Positions 34,201 to 45,799 of a DNA stretch of 64,000 bases are shown here, piece by piece. How positions within the stretch are numbered: the first letter of the stretch is position 1; every line of letters starts with the position of its first letter. Below the pieces are notes generated by a model. That model ran no database searches. It was given only the letters and a program-made list of their open reading frames with translations, and was not told the DNA's origin. The position numbers and the translations under genes are program-made. Source of the DNA: Arbacia lixula (taxonomy: Eukaryota; Echinodermata; Echinoidea; Arbacioida; Arbaciidae); NCBI GenBank assembly GCA_963669155.1, contig OZ022576.1, positions 3,949,822 through 4,013,821 on the forward strand, written 5' to 3'.

Positions 34201-37040
34201 CACGATGCCAATTGTGTGGTTTTTCATTAATTATGGTAACTCTTCACTTTCTTATATCAAGAGATCAAAATTGCTGGAATCTTCTTTTTTAATCACATAC
34301 CAAACAGTAACATTGTGCCAATCAGAGTTTTACTGCGATCTTTTTTTCCATGCATGTACTGAAATTAATGAAAATGCTTTTAACACTCAGAAATGCCTTT
34401 TGTATTATGCGAATGAGAGTGCGTCTTTCGCAATAGTGTAATTAAAAGTTTGTTTTGATTGATTTCAAAATAACTTATTCCAGACAGGCATGATTGTCAG
34501 CATTGCGGAAGTGATAAAATACCACAAAGCAGGTCATTTCTTGCCAACTTGATGATAAAGTATTTTATCAAAAGGGTTCCTCATGCGAATAAACCTTGTG
34601 AATGATTTTGGTCTCTGCTGTATCACTTCCCCCTCAAATGTGTTCTGTATGAGAGCACCTCAACTTGACTATAGATGAGTGGCTTGGAAAACTATATTTG
34701 TTATTTCTTTGAATTGTTTCACTGCATTTCGAATCTACATAGTATGATATTTAGTGGAACCTTGAATTGATAAAAAAATTGCATAATATACATACCAGTA
34801 ACTTCTGTCAAAATGGCTTTGTATGACAGCTGCATGGAGGTTATTATTTGATATTTCTCTGCCTAATCAAACAAATCAAGCTTGCCAACAAGCTCTGACA
34901 GTCTTTTTACCAAAAGCATTGTCATGGGTAACGTTGCCTGCACATGAATACAGTCCACTCACATTATAGCAAGGTGCTTTAGACGTCGCTATATTTAGAA
35001 GCCAAGTACCTCGTCACACTTATAATAAAAAGACACCTATTTGAAATTGTTTGAAATTAGGACCGGAAGAATTGCCTCGTTTAACAAAATCTTGTTATAT
35101 CATTGCTTGTTGTAAAATGAGTGGACTAGTGCTATTCTCTGTGAAATTACTTGTACTGTGTCCCTAATTCGTTGTTTTCTCAAATTAAACAAATCAAGCA
35201 TGCCAAAAAGATCTTCACCAATGACATCTTCATCGGTTACGGTTGTCTGTATGAATACTGCACATAATGTTTGCTCTTTTTTATGCTTCTCTCTCAAACA
35301 TATTCTTTCTCTTAGAGTTGACTGTCTGTCACGAGTTATTGTCATGTGATACTTTTCTTTCAGATTGAACAAATCAAGCGTGCCAATAAGCTCTTCAACA
35401 ATGACATCTTCATGCGCAAGAGCCTCAGCATCCCAGTCGGCGACCAGCCCTTACCCGCCAGTGTGCTCGAGAACGCCACAGCAACGGCCAACGGCAGCCC
35501 CTCCCGAGTGGCGGCATCCACGGCCAAGAGGAGAGAGGGGAGCTCTGATGAGGATGAGGAGGATGATGGGAAGGCACAGGAGGACGACCGAGATGTCACT
35601 ATGGACTTCTTTAACCGCATCGACAGGCAGGTCCGGGAAAAGAAACACAATCTCAAGAAGCTGGAGAAAAACAGCAGGTAAGCAACCAGACTCCAAACCA
35701 GACTCCTAACTTGCAGGGGTTGGGGTCTATTTTTGGTGCTCATGGTAACATCTTTGGTGAGAAATTAAAGCGAGTAAAACACAAAATATCACATCTTCAA
35801 AGCTTTCAACACCCAGGTTGTGCATGCGGTTGTACCTCATCTCCTACATGTACATTATGAAACAAATCAGAACTGTGTTTCTGCAAGCGCCACTGTACGT
35901 TTCCCATGTTAAGCTGAAAAAGAATTTCCATACGCTTACAGAACACTATTATTGAGTATTAAGTTTACCTCCCATGGGTATTGTACTGGGACATGTGTAC
36001 ATAATGATATGACGCCTGAGTTAAATTGCTTTTCTAACCATAAACATAAATGCAGTACCAGTACATTGTATGTCTGTTTTCTTAGGTCATACTTATGCAG
36101 CAGGTGATAAAAACTTAAACGGTTTTTTTAATGGCATCAAAAGGACAGAGATGATCAACAATAAACAATTTATAAGAGAAGAATAGAATTGGTCTCGTTG
36201 TTGGTCTTGATGAGGTGGCAATTACATGTGTTCTTTGGAAATTGAATCTACACCACTGACTGATATGCAATGTTTGGTATGGGTGGACAAGTTTTGAGTA
36301 CATTTATACTGACTTAAGCATCATGTATTTTTTTTTTCAGGATATACCGGTACTTTCTGTATGTAAGGGGATATTTGACCTAGATTGTAAATTTTTCTAA
36401 ACTTCATCAGAAAGATCGGGTTGCACAAACCAAAGTCTATACACACACTATTTCAGACATATGTCAATCATTCTATTCATAAGAACATTGAATTGCATTT
36501 CATAAAGGAAAGGGGAAACAAATTCCCAAAGTTTATTTGGCATTTGGGCCCTGTGCAAAGCTAGTTGGGTAATATACAAGTAAGCGTTTCTCGGGTGTTC
36601 AGTTGCTTTGAGTAAGATAGGGGTAAGAGCAACATTGTTGTAATTTTGATGTAAAGCATATTTTTAGGGTGTTCAAGAATGGACAAGACTTCTTACATTA
36701 CCATTGTCATCTAGACTGTAAAACTTACTATGATTTCACCTGTGACAAAATCATTTTCTCTCCCATGCTTTTCCGTCCTTGCAGTATAAGTGAGATCGAA
36801 GCCATGACCCCCAACATCCAGTCCGCCCCTTCCCCATCCCACAGCCTCTCCAGGATAGCCGAGGGGGGCAAGGCACCAGGGGAGAGCTACCAGCTCAGTG
36901 CTGTCACCGTGGCGACGGAGGGCGGGTCCAAGCTGGTGGAGACCACACGGCCAGTGGAGGTGGGCGGGTGTACGTCGCCGCTGCTAGGAGGTAGGGGCAA
37001 GCGCAAAACAAAGACCGCTGATAGGAGTTATCCCGTTTGA
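30587..37040 (+). CDS. LysM and putative peptidoglycan-binding domain protein (LYSMD1/2 type), three exons
   Basis: Exons are 30587-30754, 35364-35677 and 36785-37040, giving 245 residues. All splice sites are GT-AG and the phases fit. The LysM domain (about 36-81) is built across the first junction: HDIQPGETLQGIAIKYAIP joins IEQIKRANKLFNND. The intron falls inside the domain just before the IKRANKLF motif. Residues 85-130 are low-complexity and acidic; about 137-160 is the conserved DFFNRIDRQVREKK segment of LYSMD1/2. The last exon is a serine/proline-rich tail. There is no signal peptide or membrane segment, as in intracellular LYSMD1 and LYSMD2, whose function is poorly known. It is slightly longer than the vertebrate proteins (about 215-227 residues). 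The start has a good context (AAGATGG). Confidence 0.92.
31974..32141. repeat. Inverted repeat (hairpin) in intron 1
   Basis: CATTGATGTTGGCTTC near 31976 pairs with GAAGCCAACATCAATG near 32124, and pairing continues through AGTCTT...ATATAT. The left arm has an extra dozen bases from a CACATAGTCTT doubling. About 60 unpaired bases lie between the arms. It may be a small miniature transposon or simply a palindrome. Confidence 0.65.
33122..33662. mobile_element. 541-bp miniature inverted-repeat transposon in intron 1
   Basis: The ends are TGCTTTTCACACTGGCAAA and its reverse complement, flanked by TA on each side. Inside, the word TAGCCCCGTACTAT is repeated many times in both orientations. The terminal motif CTTTTCACACTGGC is also repeated internally. 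There is no coding capacity. The TA flanks fit a Tc1/mariner-like or similar TA-specific mobiliser. Confidence 0.8.
34866..34896 (+). pseudogene. Decayed copy of the start of LysM exon 2 (copy B)
   Basis: 27 of 31 bases match the first bases of exon 2 at 35364, then the likeness fades. The acceptor AG is replaced by AA, so it should not splice. Copy A, about 317 bases downstream, shares further sequence after the exon-like part. Confidence 0.6.
35183..35233 (+). pseudogene. Decayed copy of the start of LysM exon 2 (copy A)
   Basis: 45 of 51 bases match exon 2 from 35364 onward (by eye). The frame would read IKQIKHAKKIFTNDIF, still LysM-like. The base before it is A, not G (CTCAA), so the acceptor is broken, and no donor is evident. 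It lies 181 bases upstream of the true exon and looks like a tandem exon duplication that failed. Confidence 0.7.
35678..36784 (+). other. Intron 2 of the LysM gene
   Basis: This 1.1-kb intron begins GTAAGC and ends TTGCAG. It is AT-rich, with no repeat or gene of note. Confidence 0.85.
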
Positions 37041-38674
37041 TGTTGATTAGTTGTGATGCCGTAGCCAGCTGTCTGCTTGCCCGCACAGAAGGTCGTTCAC
37101 ACAGACTTAGTTTGCTGATACTGCTGCACGCTGGAACTAGTTTCACTCTAGTACTTTCCCCGCTGGCCACTACGGCAGAACAAGACAATCATTTAATGTA
37201 GTGATTTCTTAAATGCCAAAAAGGTAGACTACTTCCTATGTGCAGAGAAATCATGACACTGACCCGATAGGGTCATTGTTGTGGTTGGCAGCAACAGCAA
37301 ACTAGCTCTGTGTTAACGCATCCTGGATCTCCCACCTTTGCTGTCTCTGTGTGCTTCTCCCCCCACTCTCCGGTGAAACCCCCTCTGTCTCCCACTCACA
37401 TCTCAGGGCCTCTCTCTACCCTACATGCTGTCATGTCACCTCCTATACCAATATGGATATCATACCCACTGGTGTTCCTGTGTCCTGTATGCGTCGTGGC
37501 ATGGCGTCTGCACAACTTTCATGTGGCGATATGCAAGGGAAAGTGTTGCCTTAGTCTTAGAGATTGTGACCTCTTGTATGCTTGCTGCACTCTGGTCCAA
37601 ATCAATGTGTGTGCAACTCATTGCTAGTGAATAACAAACTCATCAACTTATTATGTGTACATACACTTTAATTGCTGATAAGCTCTCTCTACTCTCATAG
37701 TGCAGATTGGTAGCAGTGCAACATGTAGCATCATGTGCTTGTGTTGTTTGTACTTCTTTTCAGCCGTACATTTAAGTATAAACATGTCTATCATTATTCC
37801 CATGTAATAGATATTGTACATTCTCTAATTGCATTTCATCATTTCTAATGTTAGTTGTTTCCCTCTAAATGGCTTTAAATCATGAGAGATTGATGTAAAA
37901 ATATATATTTTTGATAACTTTGAATATTGGGAAGTGTTTAATGTGCTCACTTACAGGCAGATGTAGTGTGTAATTTTGTGTATGTACTATAGATACATGT
38001 ACTAATAACTGGTAATTTATGCAAACCAAGCACACATCTTTTCATCGCAGGTTTTACAAAACAACAGAGTGGCACATGGATCGAAATCACAAGTCTGAGA
38101 AAATTGCAATTCAAATATTTTTCATTCTACATGTTTCAATATAGTGGGTTTTTGTGCAATTTTTAGAAAATTGCAAAGATCTTTCTGAGGTTATAAGAGA
38201 AGATGTAGAATTAAAACTTGCTAGTTTCATAATTCCTGTGTGATACACAGAAATCTTTGTGTAGCACGATTACTTCAGGTGATATCACCATGGACCCTTG
38301 TATTCATGGTGACATCTTCCCATGCTCTCATGTAGACATGTGTGTTTTCTATTCGTAAATGTGAACATACCTGTTCAGTGTCAGTTCATAAAGCCCTCAA
38401 TAAATGATGTGTGGCTGTATTGTCTTGATCATGAACAGGGGTGAAGCCTTTCTACACCTAGTTTGTTGCCCAAAGTGCATTGGACTTTGTGTACATGCTT
38501 GTTAGCAACTAGGTAGACTAGAAATTTGCCATGAATTTGACCGTTATATTTGTATTTTCTTCTTTTCGTTTACTTTTTGATGTGTCTTTTTTTTTGCAAT
38601 CTTCTTCAAGTGCACAACCATTCATTTGAGTCCACATGTTTTGCTCCTTTCATCTTGTGCTCATACTCAATAAA
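37041..38674 (+). other. 3' untranslated region of the LysM gene (putative)
   Basis: No further exon is needed after the stop at 37040. AATAAA occurs at 38399-38404 and 38669-38674. The second is followed by GT/T-rich DNA, as expected past a cleavage site, so it is my preferred end. An open frame at 37310-37627 has no recognisable protein character. Confidence 0.5.
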
Positions 38675-41040
38675 AGTCGGTTGTGGTGTTCTTTCATCTA
38701 TTTTTTTTTTTTGCCATTTATCTTAAGTAGTGTTATGTGACCTGGTAAAGTCATGCATCTCTGTGCTCTCTATGAAATCTGATCGTAGAAAAATGCAATT
38801 AGCACTCGCAAATAGAGCCGCATAAGACATCATTGCTGGTAATGCTGTATTATTCAGAAGTCGGTTTGTTACGTCTATGTCAGGTATCATGAGCTAAAAT
38901 TTAGATTTTGGTATACAATCAAGCCTTGTCAGTTTAAGTTACCAGGTATTAATACTTGTAATTATATAATATGTTGAGTGTGGCTCATGCTGTTATTTGT
39001 AGTGTGTACATATATATGTGTCACATAGGAACAGTATCTCATACCATAAAGACCAGGCCATGACCATGTCACATATCCAGTCAGTCAACATTATATTTAT
39101 CATAACCCATGATTATATAACATCTGCTGTCATGTACCTGTCCTATCTGGAAGTAAATTGGGTATATAATTAGGTATGTAGTTCTGTGTACATGCAGGTT
39201 GCAGTGGCATTGCTAACATACAACGGAGCTGATCACTGTTTATTCATGTATGTACCTGAATGTGTTTTTCCATTTAACCCTTTGTGTGCTAGACAAAATG
39301 CTGCTCTATGGGATTCGTATGTATTATTAGTGTCATAAGCCACACTTAGCCCATACAGAGTTAGAGGGAATGTTGGGTAATGGTGTGAAGATGGGCCCTG
39401 TTCTCATTTGCTTTCCAGTACCGGTAACTAAACAACAAATGTAGATATTATTGTGATAGCCTAGGCTCTCCGATGAGAGTTTTAAAGCTTGGAAAAAAAA
39501 CATAAATAGACACTTTGGGTGACAGGTTCTGGGGCTTATGACTATATTTCTCCATATTACTTGTTATTTTTTCATTTTTGGTGCTAGTTTTGGGGCTTTT
39601 AACTTTATTTCTCCATGTTACTGATTAATAGTAACCTCATCATTATTCACAAAGAAAGAATATTCTATGGATGCACATGTATACTCTATAGTTCCAGTGT
39701 GGAATATAACTTGCTAAACTGTGATTTGTGTTTTATTCATTTGTCATACTAGCTGTGAGCACTGCTTTTCCCTCAGATTAACTGTAGTTTTGCTCTAAAC
39801 ATGGTTTGGCAATTGTGTTATTGTTGGGATTTTGAGGTCTTTTCAATTTATGTAAACTTTGATTGAAAAAGGATGTGAGCAATATTAATGATACCGTCTT
39901 TCTTTGTGTTGCAATAATTTGAGGACATTTCTGGTCCATTGAGTAGAGGCTTGTATGCTTGGTGTTACTTCTTAGTTTCTATGTGCAATGTAAAATAGCT
40001 GCCTCTGCTTTGACCTGGGATTGTGTGGTTAGTGTGATACTCTACATGTATTTATAAGGGCAGGGTGATGGTAGGAGTAATTGTAGGTGAATAAAGAAGA
40101 AGAATTTTCTTTGATAGTTGATGTTCAACTTCCCTTTCAGCCATATCCACTACCAACAAAATGAAGAAATGTATTTTTTTTCCAGAGATATTAATGACAC
40201 ATGTATTATGACGAGGACAAATACATACGGGTAGGTGTTGCTTTTGAGACAGGAAAAGACAAAGATTTATGTGAGGATTTTTGTTACTGTACTTAACTTT
40301 TTTCTTTAAATACCTTGGTGAAACTTACCCAAACAATAAATATTATCGTGTGTTTCCTAAGTACCATTTGCTCATGGTTATAAAGGTGTAGAGTTATACA
40401 TACTACATGTGCCGGTATAGTCATTAAGGTTTTATAGGGGTCTTGATATTGATACAGTAGCTGTGTTTTTGTGCAATTTTATTTTGAATGATGTGTTTTT
40501 GTTCCAGCTTTTTTAACTTACAAGTTCTTGCATATTGTTACTTGCAAATGTGTGTGGCATGCTAGTTGTGTTGGTGTGTATATTCTTTCTTTTTGTGTAT
40601 GATTTCTGTATTGCAGCTCAGCTTCTGTTAGTGTAGCCTGATTGTCTATTTGAATTTTGAAATCTCACACACTCATGCATAAAATGTTATGTTATGTAAT
40701 GTAATGATTGAAAAGTGGATATAGCTTTAAAATATGCATAGAATTATTGTATATATTTATTGTACGTAGAATTCGCATAATACATTGACAACAGTTTAAA
40801 AATATAATTTCTTGGACATGCAATCAAAATGAAGTTGACATTTTTAATTTTGTGATGTAATTAATTTGTATGGTTGATTTTTTTTAGTATGTGGAGTTGT
40901 GAGAAAATACAATATCTAGTGAGTGTATTAGTCATGACATATTGGGTACTGGTTCAAACTATGCATGATAATTGATAAGTAGGATAAGAATTATGGAAAT
41001 CGTAAGCTCACTTTACACAACTTTATTCAACCTGCTCCCC
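38675..41040. other. Intergenic, no gene seen
   Basis: AT-rich unique-looking DNA. No open frame with protein-like composition and no inverted-repeat element stood out. Confidence 0.45.
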
Positions 41041-41350
<310 letters not shown>

Positions 41351-44300
41351 TAGTGATGTCAATTCCTGTCGGATACCCCTCAATAATCAATGTGCATGTA
41401 GATTTACATAGTGCATTCACATATAGTGAATGCCATGCAATGAAACTGATTGTATATTGAAAGCATTTTTCATACACAGTACTTAAAAAAAACACATAGA
41501 TTTCACGAATATATTGATATAAATTATGTATGTCTTGCCATGAGTATTAAATGTGGAAGAATGATTATAGTCGCCATTGTCTGAATGTTTCGTTGTCATT
41601 GTTTTGATGCTTCTGTTTGTATTGCTCAACCTGTTGCACATTTTGTCATTGTATCTTGAAGACATTTGTCAGTATACAAAATTATGTTTTCTGCTTATAT
41701 TATTCATTTTGAAGAAACATCAATCTTTTAAAACAAATTCATGTGTTTAGATCATTTTCATAGTTTTCAACCTGTTAAGCTCGCTCGTAGCTGAAAGAAA
41801 ATATTTTAAGTTTCAACAAAAAGCAGCACATTTCATTGCAATGGTAGCAACAATATTAGTAATCACTGTATAATCTCAAAATGAACATTGCAATATCATG
41901 TGACAGAGGAAAAGCAACGCATTTTGAGCAGAAGAAAATATACGATTATTTTGTTAAGTAACTGGAATAAGTGATTTTGTAATACACATGTTTTTGTTAG
42001 TTTATGTTGTTATTTGTACGAGAATGAGAAGGGTGAGGGGCGGTTGTGAACGTTCTTCACATTAAGTTTTGTTTTTCTTTGCTCTTTGTGTCAGTGAATT
42101 GAAGGGCACTTTACATACTAGGAGCGGTTAGACCATGAGGGGATTATGACGGGTCTGTTTCTAGCTCTTAATTGTTTGACAGGACAGTGCAATCATCTAT
42201 TTCAATGAGTACAATGTCAGAAATTCCTTTATCAGCTTATCTAATCCCGAATTCCCCTATAACGCAGAGTAAATCGTTGTTTACTAGCCTCAGCAAATGT
42301 TTTTATTTTTGTTTGCGCTCAAATGAGATATAAAAAGGTCAAGGCATCGATAAAAAGAAGGAAGGATTTAATCGAGAACTTCCTTGAACTCCGCCAGAAA
42401 AAATTGAAAAAAAAACATGTGCTGCAGCATTCTTTGTCTTTAAAACATTATGGACATTGTCTATGTCACCATTGCAAATGTTGAGATATGTTTAACGCAC
42501 CTTGTGTTCGTCCGTTGTCTTTAGGCTGATATTTATTTTGATGAAGCATTGAGGGATCGTGTTCATCGAAAGACATCTCGTGTATTTCACAAAGTCATGT
42601 TGATAAATCAAGCCAATATTTGTCGTTGCCCAAACGCAGTCACACATTTACTGTACCGTACTACATGTCATAATCATAAACATACATGTAGTAGCCATGC
42701 CCATGGGAACACAGCGAACCTGTCATACATACGACTTGTAAGTTTGCGTTGTATTGCGCGAGTCACTCCAATCGATCTGAGGAATTGGTTGGGGGGGGGG
42801 GGGGGGGGGTGAGAGGGGGAGGGGGGCGTAATGTGATTATGGTCGCCTGTGATTGGGAATTTCGGGCATGCTATTGTGGGAGTAAAATGCAGATATCGCC
42901 CACTCCTGCTCCACGTCACACACTCAAGTATAGTTTGTTAGCAACCTTCGCCTCTTTATCAATTCGTTTACTTCGATGGCTTCTTTCTTATCGTTCAAGG
43001 GGATAAATATTTACTGCTTTCTACATACACTCGAAAGCACATTTCTCGTTATAGTAATCACACAAGTAATTAAGCTGCTCATCCATTCACTATATCTGAT
43101 TAAGAATGAATTACAAATTGTACAGGATCCTTGGATTCACAAGATTTCTTGTTTATTTTCCTCCCAGTATCGCTAGATCGCGTTGGGCATAGTACTGCAT
43201 GACCCAGACATGGTAATGAACAACATGAGTGACTTAATATGTGTGCTTGCATCACATCATTATATCGCGTATAGCCCTTCATTCAGCTGTTCATCATTTC
43301 AGTATTATTTCCCGCATAAGAAAAAGTAGAACTCATGCAAAAGGCTGCCATAGCCCTTGGGGAACACGGGCAGATTAATGGTATTGATTGGGCAGGAGAG
43401 TGGCGGCTACTCTCGGACGGCGCCGCGGGTGAGGTGGGGAGGGGGAGGGGTATGGGCAGGGGTGCGGCGACATGAGTTTACGGACAGAGATATGAATTAT
43501 ACTCTGCAGACGGGTCGATCCTGTGGAGGCAACATGTCACCTTTGCCTCCTCTTTTCCCATGAAAATCCCCCAAATCGGATGTGATATAACGCATACATG
43601 TGTGAGGTAGATGAAAGATTTTGATATAATTATAAGCTCTTATCTAACGATTTATTTTTCATTGCATGTATTAACATATTTCCCTGCCTCTAATAAAATA
43701 CCCCCGAAAAGAACATTTAAAAAATGAATGAATAGATGAATAAAACAAATATTTTTTATCAAAGAAAATATGAATACAATAAAAGATAAATAAACTAATG
43801 AATAAATAGATGAATAAATAAATGAGTATAAACTGACAAAAAAAATGATGTGTAGAATAACCCCACCAATGATGGATAATGGTTTCTCTCAAGAAAACCA
43901 TCGGGTCTATGATTATACGATGATCACCCCAGCATTGGCACAAAGCCATTACTTATGCGTGAAGAACGAGAGGAGAAATAAAATGGCGAATATGAAAAAA
44001 AGAAGATGAGCTATTAAGGCCCGTTCACACAGGAGCAGTTTGTCATAATGACAATCATATTAGGCCTTGCAGATGTGAACGGCTCACCGCCTTGGCATTG
44101 AGCAATCACTACGATACACATACATGGACTGATGTTCATGCTTCGTCGCGACGGTAAAACGATAGCAACAATGAACAGCCGTCGAGCAGTAGCGGCACAC
44201 CGCCTTCACGTGAACGGATTATTAAGAAGAGAGGAGACAGAAGTTGAATGTTACCTTCATATATTAATTGATATAACCCTCTCTGCCATTGTCATATCAA

Positions 44301-45116
44301 ATCAATATAACCCTCTTCCATTGCCACTTGTTTGTTGCCTTTGAGACTGATCAGCTTTAATCACCAATCAGTTTTAATTCCATTACATATTCAGTGCGTA
44401 TGCAGCATAATTATATGTTATTACATGTACATGTCCTAAATATCAGAAGTATCCTTCACCAGTATCCATTCATTCAAGTAGAAATTACAATATTCATTGA
44501 GAGACTATTATGTCAAATACAAGTTATGGTGCAATGGTATTGTTGGGGTACAGATGCTACCACGACTATGCTCTCATGAATATAATTTTCTACATTTTGA
44601 TTAATGATTACATTGTATCAATACAACGGTATAAACTCCATTGTCTTGCATTTGCATTAATGTCCCCTTATCTCGTTTTCTGCAATGAGTTCAACCAATC
44701 TTGGCTGATAACACTCCTTAGATTCAGCCGCAGGTGCGTTCTCTCTCAAGGTGTCTGCTATTGCTGTTTCAAGGTTTTGCAAAACCATTCACTCGTCAAC
44801 TCGTCAACAGCGAGCCTCCCGCAAGAAAAAAAAAGATGCACTGTATGACCAAAATGGTACATTAGGTACTTTTCGCAATCGTTCACATCTGCATTAGAGA
44901 TGTTAACTCTTTATGCGCCATCGAGGATTGTTTCCACTAGTTATACACACAAAGCCCAGTATTGGTATGAAGTAGGTTCAGGACGTTTACATCATAACGC
45001 TCAAGATCTTGTACGTGACAAATTGCTGTTACATACCCATATTGATTACTCAACGTAGATGGAAAGGGGATCTACACTGTAGAACATTTTGCTTTACATA
45101 CCTATTAACATGTAGT
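41351..45116. other. Intergenic with small repeats, no gene seen
   Basis: There is a G-run at 42790-42810 and a GA/G-rich patch at 43430-43465. At about 44020-44230 a decayed element has TTAAGGCCCGTTCACAC at its start and CACGTGAACGG...TTAA at its end, suggesting an old miniature transposon. No coding frame was supported. Confidence 0.4.
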
Positions 45117-45293
45117 AAGCAAATAATCAACGTCGGTGAAGGTAATGGGACGAAATATCACTTCCGAGGCGATCTGGATGTAGCTATCTTTCCGAAGCTT
45201 TTAGCTGAGGAAAGATAGCGTATACATTCAGATCGCCGAGGAAGTGATAGTTCGTCTCATTGCCTGAAACCAAGAGTTGATTATTTGCTTTAT
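45117..45293. repeat. Foldback of about 180 bp
   Basis: AGCAAATAATCAAC near 45118 pairs with GTTGATTATTTGCT near 45280. Inside, GATCTGGATGTAGCTATCTTTCC pairs with GGAAAGATAGCGTATACATTCAGATC, leaving a loop near 45192-45208. It is noncoding and probably a small miniature transposon. Confidence 0.7.
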
Positions 45294-45389
45294 ATTCCAC
45301 ATCTGATACCAAAAATCTATAAAATAAATGACAATTTAACGTACAAAAGCATTCGTGTCGGTGCGGCTACATATTCACGCGACGCTCCG

Positions 45390-45690
45390 AAACCCGGAAG
45401 CAAATTGACTTTGTGAACGTTGCTACAGTATATAGACTCTACAAATTCCAACGAACACTATGACATGGTGATGCAAATTGTTAAGATTTTGACGGAAAAG
45501 CAAGAAGTAATCGAAATTCTCTTACCTGTGCGGTATCGGTGAGAACATAGGTCCTCCGAGAATACTCTTTAATTGTAATAAATTACAGGCAAGTGAAATT
45601 CTAGGTCAATTTTGGTACGAGGTGGTAGAGAATTGCACACTTGCTTTGGTGAAGTACTGTGTGGGGGAAATGGAAGGCCTGCGTTGCTTT
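45390..45690 (-). repeat. Dispersed repeat with a splice-donor-like site, copy 2
   Basis: This matches 25979-26275 inside the DNA transposon, including the minus-strand GCACAG|GTAAG. No CCCAGC end or AACGTT array is nearby, so if it comes from a related transposon only this piece remains. It is followed by a GC-rich patch (45695-45800). Confidence 0.6.
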
Positions 45691-45799
45691 GTACGTACGC
45701 GCGCGGCGCAGCGCGCTATAACCAAAAATTTTAATTTCCGCGCGCGCACCGCGGTGTCGTCTGCGCCGATAGTCCGAGCTACGCACTTTTATTTCGCGC

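Larger units (their letters stand above)
30755..35363 (+). other. Intron 1 of the LysM gene
   Basis: This 4.6-kb intron (GTAAGA...TTTCAG) holds a GT microsatellite at 31171-31202, a hairpin (31974-32141), a 541-bp miniature transposon (33122-33662) and two decayed copies of the start of exon 2 (34866-34896 and 35183-35233). No independent gene was seen. Confidence 0.85.

Noticed and set aside
37310..37627. A further coding exon of the LysM gene
   Set aside because: The LysM frame already stops at 37040, no acceptor fits, and the translation has no conserved character; best read as 3' UTR.
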